64,000 bases of DNA from Fragum whitleyi (GCA_948146395.1 OX411548.1:65739020-65803019); one strand, 5' to 3'. Positions 40,749-52,834 are shown, counted from the stretch's first letter. Numbers and translations: made by a program. The notes: generated by a model from the letters alone, not told the origin.

Positions 40749-42107
40749 ACAAGAGGCCTAAGAGGGCCTGTATCGCTCCACTGGCTTTAAAATCTTTAGA
40801 CTTCCATTAAATAAAGTTTACTTTAAATGAATAAATTAACACTCCAAAATCTCCTAAGACCTATTTAGTAATGATTAAATGGTTCTGGTCCATATTGCAC
40901 CAAAATACTCAATCACAATGAACCTGCAACCCTTGACCAATCTTAATAAAACATAAGGTTCGGAAGATGTCGTTCAAAATAAGGGCCACCTGCCACGCCC
41001 ATATTTATGGACCAAACAAAATTTCTTGAACAATTTAGTAAATAGTCACCCAAGAAACATTCTGGTAAAGTTTCATTGAAATTGGCTGACTGGTTCCGGA
41101 GGAGATATTGTTCAAAGATTTTGGCCTCAATATAAGCCCCGCCCTGCCACGCCATAATTTATAGGCCTATCAAAATTTTTAAAAAGAGACACTCAAGGAA
41201 CAATCTGGTAAAGTTTCATTGAAATCAGCCAAGTGGTTCAGGAAACAATGTCATTTGAAAAATTCGGGCTCAAAATAGGCCCCGCCCTGCCACGCCCATA
41301 TTTTTAGTCCAATCAAAATTTCTTGAACAATTTAGGTAAAGGGTCACCCAAGGAACATTCTGTTAAAGTTTCATTAAAATTGGCTGAGTGGTTCGGGAGG
41401 AGATGTCATTCAAAGATTTCGGGCTCAAAATAGCCCCGCCCTGCCACGCCCATATTTATGGACCAATCAAAATTTCTGGAACAATTTAAGTAAAGGGTCA
41501 CCCAAGGAACATTCTGATATAGTTTCATTGAAATCGGCCCAATAGTATAGGAGGAGATGTCGTTCAAAGATTTCGGGCTCAAATTAAGCCCTGCCCTGCC
41601 ACACCCATATTTATGGATCAATCAAAATTTCTTGAATAATTTAAGTAAAGGGTCACCCAAGGAATATTCTGTTAAAGTTTCATTGAAATCGGCCCAGTGG
41701 TTCAGGAGGAGATGTCGTTCAAAGATTTCGGGCTCAAAATAAGCCCCGCCCTGCCAAGCCCATATTTATGGACCAATCAAAATTTCTTGAACAATTAAGT
41801 AAAGGGTCACCAAAGGAACATCCATGCCAAGTTTCATTGAAATCGGCCCTATGGTTTGGGAGGAGAAGATTTTTAAAGATTTCAAAGTCAAAATAAGCCC
41901 CGCCCTGCCACGCCCATATTTGGGGGCCAATCAAAATTCTTTGAACAATATAAGAAGGGGGCCACCCAATGATCATTTCTACCAAGTTTCGTTAAAATCC
42001 GCCCATTGGTTTGGGAGGAGAAGATGTTTAAAGCAAAAGTTTACGCATGGACGGATGCACCGACGGACGCACGACGGACACTCCGCCATGACAATAGCTC
42101 GCTAAAA
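40749..42107 (+). mobile_element. Helitron-like tandem-repeat element
   Basis: Starts AACAAGAGGCCTAAGAGGGC, has units with GCCCCGCCCTGCCACGCCCA, ATCAAAATTTCTTGAACAAT and GGTCACCCAAGGAACATTCT. It ends CGGACGCACGACGGACACTC and AGCTCGCTAAAAA. It mirrors 42638-44626. Confidence 0.8.
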
Positions 42108-42637
42108 ACCTTATCTGGTTTGAAAGATAATAGAAGTAATAGATTACAATACTTTTAACTTTTTTTAAATAAATATTAATGCGACAAGGGTACAAGTAGG
42201 GAATATTAAAGTTAGAAACATCGTGAAATTGACTCTCATTTGGATCAAAATTAGTCTAATTCGCCCATTCAGTGCTCCATTGATTCATTCCTAAAACTCA
42301 CCCAAACCATTTAAAAACGCTCCAAAATCACCAAAAAGACAAGATCAACAACTACATTCTAAAATAGAAATCGTTAAAAATATCAACAATTTCACTGACT
42401 TAACCCTTGTCATGCTGAACCCGAAATATTTCTGATTTGGAAGGAGGCATAATCAAAGATCAGCCTGCATATACATGCAGACTGATCTTAGTCTTTACCA
42501 CCTCTGGCACCTTATTTGCATTTTTAATCCAAAACAATTGAAAATTATATTTTTATTCAAACAAAACAGTGATTCGCAATAAGTGCATCCAGTGCTTTCC
42601 AGACTTTGATTTTTATGCAAAGTAGCTCAGGTTTTTA
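42108..42637. other. Spacer between inverted elements, with repeat M and MITE N pieces
   Basis: 42209-42245 carries ACATCGTGAAATTGACTCTC, the left end of MITE N (57473). 42405-42520 carries repeat M. No gene. Confidence 0.5.
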
Positions 42638-42947
42638 GCTCCACTGGCTGAAGGCCAGCGAGCTATTGTCATGGAGGAGTGACCGTCGTGGGTCCGTCCC
42701 TGAGTAAACTTTTTCTTTAAACATCTTCTCCTCCCAAACCAATGGACAGATTTTAACGAAGCTTGGTAGAAATGATCCTTGGGTGGCCCTCTTCTTAAAT
42801 TGTTCAAAGAATTTTAATTGACCCAATATTTGGGCGTGGCATGGCGTGGCATTTTTTCAATTTGAAATCTTTAAAAATCTTCTCCTCCCAAACCATAGGG
42901 CCGACTTCAATAAAACTTGGCGTAGATGTTCCTTGGGTGACCCTTTA

Positions 42948-43490
42948 TTATACCCCCCACCTACGAAGTAGAGGGGGGTATATTGGTTTCACCATGTCTG
43001 TCTGTCTGTCCATCTGTCCGTCCATCCGTAGACCTTTTCGTTTCCGGACTCTTACTCAAGAACCAAATGACCTACAATCATGAAATTGTATACAAATGTT
43101 CCTTATGACCCAAGGAAGTGCCCTATTGTTTTTGGGTCATGTAGGTCAAAGGTCAAGGTCACAGTCAGCCTTTGTTCAATTTTCGTTTCCGGACTCTAAC
43201 TCAAGAACCAAGTGGCCTACAATCATGAAACTTGATACAAATGTTCCTTATGACCCAAGGAAGTGCCCTATTGTTTTTGGATCATATAGGTTAAAGGTCA
43301 AGGTCACAGTCAATTTTTGTTCAATTTTCATTTCTGGACCCTTAACTCAAAAACCAAGCGACCTAGAATCATGAATTTTCATGCAAATGCTACATATGAC
43401 CTCAATATTAGTTACAAACACATCATGCACTAATAGCACTTGCATTCTGACAAAGCGCTTGTGGGGGGTATTAGTCCGCTCTGCGACAGT
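42948..43490 (-). mobile_element. Nested Helitron-like element with GTCTGTCTGTCC run
   Basis: TACCCCCCACCTACG / GGGGGGTATA hairpin at the left, GTCTGTCTGTCTGTCCATCT next to it, and two or three units with TGACCCAAGGAAGTGCCCTA and AGGTCAAGGTCACAGTCA. The host unit CCTTGGGTGACCCTTT...AAATTGTTCAG resumes outside. Confidence 0.75.
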
Positions 43491-44103
43491 TCGAGTTTAA
43501 ATTGTTCAGTAAATTTTGATTGGCCCAAAAATATGGGCGTGGCACGGCAGGGCTTTGAGCCCAAAATCTTTGAACTACATCTCCTCCTGAACCACTGGGC
43601 TGATTTCAATGAAACTTTAACAGAATGTTCCTTGAGTGACCTTTTACTTAAATTGTTTGCTAAATTTTTATTCGTCCATATATATGGGCGTGGCAGGGCG
43701 GGGCCTATTTTGAGCCCGAAATTTTCAATTGTCATTTTCTCCTGAACCACTTGGCTAATTTCAATGAAACTTTACCAGAATGTTCCTTGAGTGTCTTTTT
43801 TTTTTAAAAATTATTTGCTAAATTTTGATTGGCCCATAAATTTTGGCGTGGCAGGGTGGGGCTTTTTTTTAGGCCAAAATCTTTTAACAATATCTTCTCC
43901 AGAACCACTCAGCCAATTTCAATGAAACTTTGCCAGAATGTTTCTTGGGTGACTATTTACTTAAATTGTTCAAGAAATTTTGATTGTTCCATAAATATGG
44001 GCGTGGCAGGTGGGGCCTATTTTGTGCCCAAAATCTTTGAACGAGATCTCCTTCTGAACCTTATGTTTTAATAAGATGGGTAAAGGGTTGCAGGTTCATT
44101 GTG

Positions 44104-44459
44104 CAGGGGTGTGGAATTCCCATGCCCGACTTGTCCGACACGGGCTTTTCTACCTGCGGACAAGTACATTTTGCAAGTCCACTTGTCCGAGGACAAGTAA
44201 ATACGAGGGCAAATCTTGGTACGGCCCTTTATAGATCAAAGAGATTAATAAGCTTAATGTTTGTACCAAAGAGTAGAAAACACTGTCTTTAATGAAGAAA
44301 ATGCTGGTTTCAGCATTTTCTTCTCTAAAAACAATGTTTTCTCAAAATCTTTCAATTCTGTTGTTTTGCGGACAAGTAATTTTTAATCCTGGACAAGTAG
44401 AAAATCACACTTTACTTGTCCACGGACAAGTAGAGAGAATCCGTATTTCAACACTCCTG
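44104..44459. mobile_element. hAT-like MITE, family CAGGGGTGTGGAA, copy 2
   Basis: 356 bp flanked by CATTGTG at 44097-44103 and 44460-44466. The inverted partner element has a single CACAATG at 40914-40920, the empty site. Shares ends, GGACAAGT repeats and the GAAGAAAATGCTGG hairpin with 31465-31818. Confidence 0.9.
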
Positions 44460-44689
44460 CATTGTGATTGAGTATTTTGGTGCAATATGGACCAGAACCA
44501 GTTAATCATTATGAAATAGGTCTTAGGAGATTTCGGAGTGTTAATGTATTCATTTAAAGTAAGCTTTATTTAATGAAAGTCTAAAGATTTTAAAGCCAGT
44601 GGAGCGATACAGGCCCTCTTGTTATTAAGCATGATAAGGGTTAATATTATAAAGGAAGCGTCTGCTGGTGCCTGAAGATTTAGAAAGCT

Positions 44690-44890
44690 TTTAACAGAAT
44701 TTTCTTGTATATTTAATAAAGGGAGGTAATAACCATCGCTAATTTTGTTCATCGTGAAAAAAATTAGCGATGTTATTTGACCTCCCCTCAATTTTATTAA
44801 AAAATCGCTCATCTAACTCATTCAATTTCATTCCGAAATCATTTCTAAATCATTCACCTAGTCAATTTCATGATGTTTTTAACTGTACTT
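44690..44890 (+). mobile_element. MITE N, right half
   Basis: AGGGAGGTAATAACCATCGC hairpin with GCGATGTTATTTGACCTCCC, then ACTCATTCAATTTCATTC and TAGTCAATTTCATGATG. Same order as 57613-57781. Confidence 0.7.
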
Positions 44891-45224
44891 GATGAAAAAC
44901 ACCAAAAATATACAGTTACTCGCTGTTTGATTACTTTTACCCCTCTCTGATGTAGAAAAAAATCACAACATTAAAGGTTGAAAAATTGGAGGGGTACTAT
45001 GATTTTTCATTTCTTGATATTTTAGAAGCCCGAAATCCCAATTCTCGTGAGAATGAGTGTCTACCTTATAGGGGAAGCTTTTTTCCCTTTTCAAAATGTT
45101 TATAAGTGTTGATTCTAAATAGGAAAAGTTCTTTTTTTATAAGATAGATATTTCTTGATGGATCTTTTACAATGAAACAATACTACATAAAGCATTGGAA
45201 AAGGACTATCATTTTTGTGAACCG
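44891..45224. other. Unassigned spacer
   Basis: No gene or clear repeat. Confidence 0.4.
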
Positions 45225-46015
45225 TAAGCCCTGCCAGGCCTCACCCATATACAAATGTATGGGCCAATTAAAGTTCTGCAAGGGGGATATTTATCCAAGG
45301 AACATTATCCTACCAAATTTGGTTGAAATTAGTCCAACGGTTTAGGAGAACATTTTTAAAGTGAAAATAAGCCCCACTACGCCACTGCCTTGTTTGGGGG
45401 CCAATCAAAATTTCTTGAACAACTTGAGAAAAGGATCATCCAAGGGACACTCATGCCATGTTTCATTTATATTGGCGCAATGGTTTGGGAGAAGAAGCCT
45501 TGTTTTTTTATGATTGTATAGGGGAAATAAGCACTGTCCTGCCACACCCTTTTTCTATTGTCAATCAAAATTTCTCGAACATTTAATGAAATTTATGTCA
45601 AGCTCAAATGGTTAAGCACAAAAATAATTTAAAAGATTTTATAAAAAAAGATAAACCCCGCCCTGCCACGCAGGTAGAAGATCTTTAAAGACTTTATAAG
45701 GAAAATAAGCTTCATTGGAATCAAGCAAATGGTTAAGGACAAACATAATTTTAAAGATTTCATAAAAAAGATAAACCCTGCCCTGCCACGCGGGTAGAAG
45801 ATTTTCAAAGACTTTATTAGTAAATAAGCTAAACCCCGCTACACCCATATTAGGGTGGGTCAATCAAATTTCTTGAACGACTTTAGAAGAAGGTATCTCC
45901 AGGAACAATCATGCCAAATTTCATTGAAATTAGGCCAATGGTTTGGGAGGAGAAGATTGATTTTTTACAGTAAAAACATGCCCCGCCTTACCACGCCCAC
46001 ATTTCTTTTCTTTTT
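45225..46015. repeat. Decayed Helitron-like tandem units
   Basis: GCCCTGCCAGGCCTCACCCA, CAATGGTTTGGGAGAAGAAG and two copies of AAAAAGATAAACCC.GCCCTG followed by CCACGC.GGTAGAAGAT (about 45650 and 45770), the latter a roughly 120-bp duplication. Confidence 0.6.
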
Positions 46016-47745
46016 AGCTCACCTGAGCACGAAGTGCTCAAGGTGAGCTATTGTGGTTAGGTGGATGTCCGTCGTCCGTCGTGCGTCGTGCGACGTCCGT
46101 CGTGCGACGTCCATCGTCCGTCGTCAACATTTGCCTTGTATGCACTCTAGAGGCCACATTTTTTGCCCGATCAACCTGAATTTTGGTCAGAATGACTGTC
46201 CCGATGAAATCTCGGACGAGTTCGAAATTGGGTCAACTGGGGTAAAAAACTAGGTCACAGGGTCAAATCTTAGAAAAACATTGTATGCACTCTAGAGGCC
46301 ACATTTTTTGCCCGTTCAGTCTGAATTTTGGTCAGAATGATTGTCTCGATAAAATCTTGGACGAGTTCGAAATTGGGTCAACTGGGGTCAAAAACTAGGT
46401 CACAAGGTCAAATCTAAGAAAAAGCTTGTATGCACTCTAGAGGCCACATTTTTTGCCCAATCAACCTGAATTTTGGTCAGAATGATTGTCTTGATGAAAT
46501 CTTGGACGAGTTTGAAATTGGGTCAACTGGGGTCAAAAACTAGGTCATGGGGTCAAATCTACGAAAAACCTTGTATGCACTCTAGAGGCCACATTTTTTG
46601 GCCGATCACCCTGAATTTTGGTCAGAATGATTGTCTAAATGAAATCCCGGATGGGTTCAAAATTGGGTCAACTGGGGTCAAAAACTAGGTCACAGGGTCA
46701 AATCTTAGAAAAACCTTGTATGCACTCTAGAGGCCACATTTTTTGCCCAATCAACCTGAATTTTTGTCAGAATGATTGTCCTGATAAAATCTCGGACTAG
46801 TTCGAAATTGGGTCAACTGGGGTCAAAAACTACCGGTAGGTCCTGAGGTCAAATCTAAGAAAAAGCTTGTATGCCCTCTAGAGGCCAAATTTTTTGCCTG
46901 ATCAACATGAATTTTAGTCGGAATGATTGTCATGATGAAATCTTGGATGAGTTTGAAATTGGGTCACCTTGGGTAAAAAACTAGGTCACGGGGTCGAATC
47001 TAAGAAAAACATTGTATGCACTCTAGAGGCCACATTTTTTGCCCGATCAACCTGAATTTTGGTCAGAATGATTGTCTAGGTAAAATCTTGGACGAGTTCC
47101 AAATTGGGTCAACTTGACTCAAAAACTAGGTCACAGGGTCAAATCTTAGAAAAACCTTATAAGCCTTCTAGTGGCCACATTTATTGTCCGATCAACCTGA
47201 ATTTTGGTCTGAATGATTGTCTTGATGAAATCTCGGATAATTTTGAAATTGGGCTAACCAGGGTCAAAAACTAGGTCACAGGGTCAAATCTAAGAAAAAC
47301 CTTTTATGCACTCTACAGGCCACATTTTTTGCCCAATCAACCTGAATTTTGGTCGGAATGATTGTCCTGATGAAATCTTGGACGAGTTTAAAATTGGATC
47401 AACCGGGGTCAAAAACTAGGTCACAGTGTCAAGAAAAACAAAAATCTAAGAAAAACATTATTTGCACTCTAGAGGCCACAATTTTTGGCCAATCAAAATG
47501 AAATTTGGTCAGAATGATTGTCTAGATGAAATCTCGGATGAGATCGAAATTGGGTCATCTGGGGTCAAAAACTAGGTCACGAAATCAATTATGAAAATCC
47601 TTGTTAGTCAACCTTAAAATTGTAAAAAAAGGATTCTCAAGTTGTATAGAAGCAACATCATTCTATTTCTAATACTTCTTTTGAAAATTTTAGACAGTTC
47701 ATTCAGGTGAGCGATTAAGGGCCACTATGGCCCTCTTGTTTTTTT
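46016..47745 (-). mobile_element. Helitron-like element with ten 145-bp units
   Basis: At 46016-46050 the hairpin GAGCACGAAGTGCTC marks the 3' end, followed by GTCCGTCGTGCGTCGTGCGA. The units start at 46136, 46281 and 46426 (exact 145-bp spacing) with TGTATGCACTCTAGAGGCCA and GGGTCAACTGGGGTCAAAAA. The far end AAGGGCCACTATGGCCCTCT is the complement of the usual start. ORFs here are unit translations. Confidence 0.85.
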
Positions 47746-47846
47746 TTGGGGGGGGGGGGGGGAAGAGGTTCAATCAAATTTCTTTAGAAGCCTAGAAGTT
47801 ATACATATATATGGCAAAGGTCCCTTTTTCTTGCACTTTCTGAGTA

Positions 47847-48237
47847 CACTCCTCAAAACTCCTAAGCGACCATTTGCATTTTTGGTCATGTTATAAATGC
47901 CGGGTGATTTCAAACAGTTTTCACTCGAATCATGTAGCCAAGTAATTTATGAAGTTAACAAGAAAACAAGAAAAAACACAGCCAAGATTTTCTAAAAGAA
48001 TTGATTTAAAATTTAACGAATGCAGGAGTTTTCATTGGTGGCTGGGGCATTTTAGGCATTTCTTGTAAGAATAACGAATGTGTAGAGAGATGTGACATTT
48101 CACTTAATTTTAGAAGTCCACAGGCGCTCGACCACTGATATAGTACATATAATTCATTTGATTTGCGTTTTAAGTTTCTAAAAATTCAAATTTCGCTAAA
48201 AATATATAAGGTGGCCGTTTAGAACCTTTGAGTAGTG
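47847..48237. mobile_element. Tc1/mariner-like MITE with TA duplication
   Basis: The ends CACTCCTCAAAACTCCTAAG and CACTACTCAAAGGTTCTAAA are inverted and flanked by TA (47845-47846, 48238-48239). They are remotely similar to the ends of 26210-27057. Confidence 0.78.
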
Positions 48238-48326
48238 TATTACAAGTGCTACACTTACGTTCTGGAAGATCGCACAATGATATACATGTACCTACAAGAC
48301 CAGTGGCTGGCAGGATTCAAACTCAC

Positions 48327-48468
48327 CATCTTCGATTTCCCTTGGATCATGATTTTGATGCCATATGGCTGTCAATATTGCCCTTTGAACATAAATGATT
48401 TCATTGGTCAAACATTTCATCAATTTCAAACTGTTATCTGATAATTCAGGGATTAATACCGCGTTCAT
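48327..48468 (-). CDS. Possible isolated coding exon, unknown product
   Basis: 142 bp between TTGTAATACAG and the consensus donor G|GTGAGT. It is open and starts with ATG: MNAVLIPELSDNS, then LKLMKCLTNEIIYVQRAIL and a HDPREIED end, phase 1 at the donor. The composition looks protein-like and helical, but I do not recognise it. It lies 5' of the Kelch gene, yet its phase does not fit the first visible BTB exon directly. It could be an unrelated gene fragment, a pseudogene or chance. Confidence 0.3.
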
Positions 48469-48739
48469 CTGTATTACAATTATATTGCAGAAACTGGTGC
48501 ATCTACAGATGGGCTTGAGTTGTTTCCTCACACAAGTACAACCACACTGTTTTAAATCTTCCAAGCTACAAGCCATCCATCCAACTTTAATATTCTAGAT
48601 TTACCATGCATCCATTGATGGGAGACAGATGACTATTATTTGTACCAATAGAGGCAAACGACATTTACCTATATGATTTGACAAAGTTGGTCTAGATAGA
48701 GTGTGATCTCATGACCCCAGAATTGCCAATGGGGAATCC

Positions 48740-49665
48740 TCGATGATTATTAGGAATAAACTTCAGGAATAATACGGGTGGAGCCATGAAAGCGCGTCAT
48801 ATAGCATGTGGGTTTATGTGGTAATACTACATGTAACATACATGAAGACGTAGTTGCAAAAAACAAATCAATGAAAGGTTAAAACTGGCCATATTATGAT
48901 TTGGAAACAAACTGTGTTTTACCGAGTTTTGTTTTCAAATTTTATCTTATAATTATACAAATATCCGTATGATAACAACCCGTATGATATTTTTTATGAT
49001 ATCACATAGTTATTTTTAGAACAATGATATAATGCGGTTATTTTTAGAAACTTGCATTTCAGTTAGAAAAACCGACGAAAACAAGACAAATATAGGTTAT
49101 AAGATAAATATAATACGTACTTAGTGTATTGAATGAAAAAAATATCCAACTCGGGTGAGAGAATTGATAATTGTCTCGGCAGAGCCTCGACAATTTTCAA
49201 TTCTCCCAACCTCGTTAGATATTTTTTCTCATACAAAACACTAAGTACGTATTATATATATAGCACGCCATTAAGATCTACACAGACAATCAGAGAGAGT
49301 TATATATAATACGTACTTAGTGTTTTATATGAAAAAAAATATCTAACAAGGTTGGGAGAATTGATCATTGTCGAGGCTCTGCCGAGACAATTACCAATTC
49401 TCACAACCGAGTTTGATATTTTTTTATACAATACACTTAGTACGTATTATATTTATCTTATAACCTATATTTGTCTTGTTTTCGTTGGTGTTTCTAACTG
49501 AAATGCAAGTTTCTAAAAATAACCAACAATATATTATTGTTCTAAAAATAACTATGTGATATCATAAAAAATATCATACGGGATGTTATCACATGGATAT
49601 TTGTATTGTTATAAGATAATTGTTATTCTTCAAGTGTATTGACAAAAGTATCACCAGAAGCTGAG
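48740..49665. mobile_element. Repeat family R split by the foldback element
   Basis: The left part has GAGCCATGAAAGC and GTAGTTGCAAAAAAC, then AAAGGTTAAAACTGGCCA. The right part, after the foldback, has TATTGACAAAAGTATCACCA. Collinear with 18345-18660. Confidence 0.65.
48942..49619. mobile_element. Large foldback element, ~300-bp arms
   Basis: Arms beginning TTATCTTATAATTATACAAA (left) and TTATCTTATAACAATACAAA (right, inverted) stay paired through GATATCACATAG, AACGAAAACAAGACAAATA and ATAATACGTACTTAGTG to a short centre near 49280. Each arm holds its own small palindrome TTGTC.CGGCAGAGCC..GACAA. Confidence 0.88.
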
Positions 49666-49674
49666 GTACCAAAA

Positions 49675-50745
49675 ATCAAGAGGGTCATAGGGCCTCAAAG
49701 TGGCCCTATATCGCTCACCTGAATGAAATGTCTAAAATTGTTTAATGTAGGTTTAGAAAAAGGATGATGAATGAAAGTAACTTAGCTAAACAATGCTGTT
49801 GCTACAAGCAGAGAATCTTTTTTGCCATTTTTCAGTTTTACTTGGCAAAATGATTTGACTGTGACCTAATTTTTGATCCCAGTTGACCCAATTTCGAACT
49901 TATCCAAAATTTCATCAATTCAATCATTCTGACCAAATTACAGGTGGGTCAGGCAACAAATATGATCTTTAGAAACAAGCAAGGGTTTTTTTTTTTAAGA
50001 TTTGACCCTGTGACCTAGTTTTTTACCCCCAGTTGACTCAATTTCAAACATGTTTGAAATTTTATCAAGAAAATCAATTTGACCAAATTACAGGGTGAAT
50101 GGGAAAAAATGTGGCCTCTAGAGTGCATACAAGGTTTTTCTACGATTTGACCAAATAACCTACTTATTGACCCCAGATGATCAAATTTGAAAACACATTG
50201 AGTTTTAATGACAATCATTATGACCAAATTCATGTTGATCGGGCAAAAAAATGTGACATCTAGAATGCATACAAGGTTTTTCTGGAATATGACCCTGTGA
50301 ACTAGTTTTTTAGCCCGGTTGACCCAATTTTGAACTTGCTCCAGGTTTTATCCAGACAATCGTTCTGACCAAACCCAGGTTAATCAGGCAACAATGTGGC
50401 CTAAAGAGTGAATACAAGGTTTTTCTAAGATTTGACCCTGCAACCTAGTTTTTAACCCCAGTCGACCTAATTTCAAACTCATTTGAGATTCTATCAAGAC
50501 AATCATTCTGACCACATTTAAAAATGTGGCCTCTAGAGTGCAAACAAGGTTTTTCTAAGATTTGATTCTGTGACTTAGTGACCAAATTTCAAACTTTCGA
50601 GATTTCATCAAGACAATCGTTCTGACCAAATTTCATGTTGATCAGGAAAAAATGTGGCCTCTATGGTGCAAACAAGGTAAATGCTGACTACAGGCGATGG
50701 ATGTCACACAACGGATGTCCACCTAACCATAAAAGCTCACCTTGA
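49675..50745 (+). mobile_element. Helitron-like element, same unit family as 46016-47745
   Basis: Starts CAAGAGGGTCATAGGGCC then ATATCGCTCACCTGAATG. Units carry AATGTGGCCTCTAGAGTGCA and CAAGGTTTTTCTAAGATTTG, the complement of the 46-kb unit. Ends GCTCACCTTGAGCACTTTGG. More diverged than its inverted partner. Confidence 0.75.
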
Positions 50746-51036
50746 GCACTTTGGTCAAGAGAAAATATGGCTCCAGACAGTTTGATGCACAGCGTGGGCA
50801 ACTATCTCCCTCCACCCAATTTTTCAGGGAGTATAAAAAGGTACCATTGCTGTGTCTTTTTAAAATAGGGGTGAGGGTGCAGGGGTAGGGTCTGTTGGAG
50901 TTCAACCAAAGACAACAGATTGGCATGACTTAAATTTTTATCTGTTTATAGATGACTCTTTAATTAATTTGGTATTCCATGATCACTCATTCAATATCCT
51001 CTATGTAACCTTCCCATGTGGTGACAGACAATATTG
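50746..51036. other. Unassigned spacer
   Basis: No gene or repeat recognised. Confidence 0.35.
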
Positions 51037-51300
51037 GAACAAGTTGTGTTTGTGAAACAAGAATGTCAGCTGAAACAGCAATTTTTCAACACTATGACCT
51101 TTACCTCTCTTGTCACATGGCCTTAACCTTGGTATCCATAGATGCGCACAATTGAGATCTTGCATCATACCAACTATGAGCATTGTATCTTGAATAGCCT
51201 TGAAGTGATAGGCAATGTTAAGTTGTTTCCTTAAGTTATGCGGAGAGATAGAACGGTAAAACAAAATGCCCCTGATCTTTCAATGCAGGGGCATAAAAAG
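51037..51300 (+). repeat. Short Helitron-like element, worn
   Basis: AACAAGTTGTGTTTGTGAAA start and TGCCCCTGATCTTTCAATGC then AGGGGCATAAAAA end. The tetranucleotide run is lost. Confidence 0.65.
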
Positions 51301-51326
51301 GAGAAATTGATTGTAATAGGGAGGTA

Positions 51327-52777
51327 ACAAGAGTGCCATCGTCACAAAATACGCCGCCACTTTGCTGCTGTTTCACAAAAATAATTGTAGACACTACTTA
51401 TTTTGACAGAACCAAATTGAAAATGACCAAGTTTCATTTAAATCAAGACAAAAAGTTAGGAAGAGTTGCCTTCACAAGGCTGCAATTTAAATAAGCCCCA
51501 GGCACCCCAAGTTTTAAGGGGACATAATTCAGGGAAATAAATGAGCCATAAAATCCTTGATCCATGTACATCTACAAATTATGGTGATGACATTTACCAA
51601 GTTTCATTTAAATAAAGACAAAAAGTAAGGAGGAGTTGTGTTCAAAAGGCTGCAATTTCAATAAGCCCTAGATACTAAGTTTTAAGGGGGCATAATTTAG
51701 GGTAAAATTAATGAACCATAAAACTCTTACTTCATGCTCATTTACCAATTTCGGTTATAACATCCACCAAGTTTCATTTAGATCCAGCCAGAAACTTAGG
51801 AAGAGTTGCATTCACAAGGCTGCAATTTCAATAAGCCCCAGAGACTAAATTTTAAGGGGGCATAACTGAGGCAATAAGCCCCAGAGAGTAAGTTTTTAAG
51901 GGGCATAACTCAGGCAAAAATCAACGAACCATAAAACCCTTACTTCATGCACATATACCAATTGATGTGATAACATTGACCAAGTTTCAAGAAGATCCAG
52001 CCAGAAACTTAGGAGGAGTTGCGTTGACAAGAAAAGTGGGCCAAGAGACTACATTTTTAAGGGGCATAACTCAGGCAAAAATCATCGAACCATAAAATCA
52101 TTCCTTAATGCTTATCTACGAATTGAGGTGATTTCAATAACCAAGTTTCAAGAAGATCCAGCCAGAAACTTAGGAGGAGTTGCGTTGACAAGAAAAGTGG
52201 ACCCAGAGACTAAGTTATCAAGGGGCATAACTCAGGCAAAAATCAACGAACCGTAAAATCCTTCCTTCATGCACATCTACCAATTGAGGTGATTACATTG
52301 ACCAAGTTTCAAGAAGATCCAGCCAGAAACTTAGTAGGAGTTGCATTGACAAGAAAAGTGGACCCAGAGACAAAGTTATCAAGGGGCATAACTCAGGCAA
52401 AAATCAACAAACCGTAAAATCCTTCCTTCATGCACATCTACCAATTGAGGTGATTACATCGACCAAGTTTCAAGAAGATCCAGCCAGAAGCTTAGGAGGA
52501 GTTGCGTTGACAAGAAAAGTGGACCCAGAGACTAAGTTATCAAGGGGCATAACTCAGGCAAAAATCAACGAACCGTTAAATCCTTCCTTCATGCACATCT
52601 ACCAATTGAGGTGATAATATTGACCAAGTTTCAAGAAGATCCAGCCAGAAGTTTAGGAGGAGTTGCGTTGACAAGAAAAGTGGACGGACGTACGGACAGA
52701 TGGACGGACGGACAGACGGACGGACAGACGGAGAAGATGACGCCAATATACGTCCGCCTCCGGCGGCGTATAAAAAT
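51327..52777 (+). mobile_element. Helitron-like element with 161-bp units
   Basis: Starts AACAAGAGTGCCATCGTCAC. CAAGTTTCAAGAAGATCCAG recurs at 51981, 52142, 52303, 52463 and 52624 (about 161-bp period), with older units before. Ends with GGACGGACGGACAGACGGAC and the hairpin CCGCCTCCGGCGGCGTATAA. The core length and 3' microsatellite resemble bivalve pearl elements. Confidence 0.85.
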
Positions 52778-52834
52778 GAAGTATAGTACAATAATGTATT
52801 AAAAAAAAATTAAAAGAGTTGCTTTCTGTTTTGT

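Larger units (their letters stand above)
42638..44626 (-). mobile_element. Helitron-like element, inverted partner of 40749-42107
   Basis: The minus strand starts AACAAGAGGGCCTGTATCGC at 44626 and carries the same single-copy 5' region and tandem units. It is interrupted by two younger insertions, 42948-43490 and 44104-44459. Confidence 0.8.

Noticed and set aside
46053..46688. Repeated ORFs with similar peptides
   Set aside because: They translate the 145-bp tandem unit; similarity follows from DNA repetition, not from a coding function.
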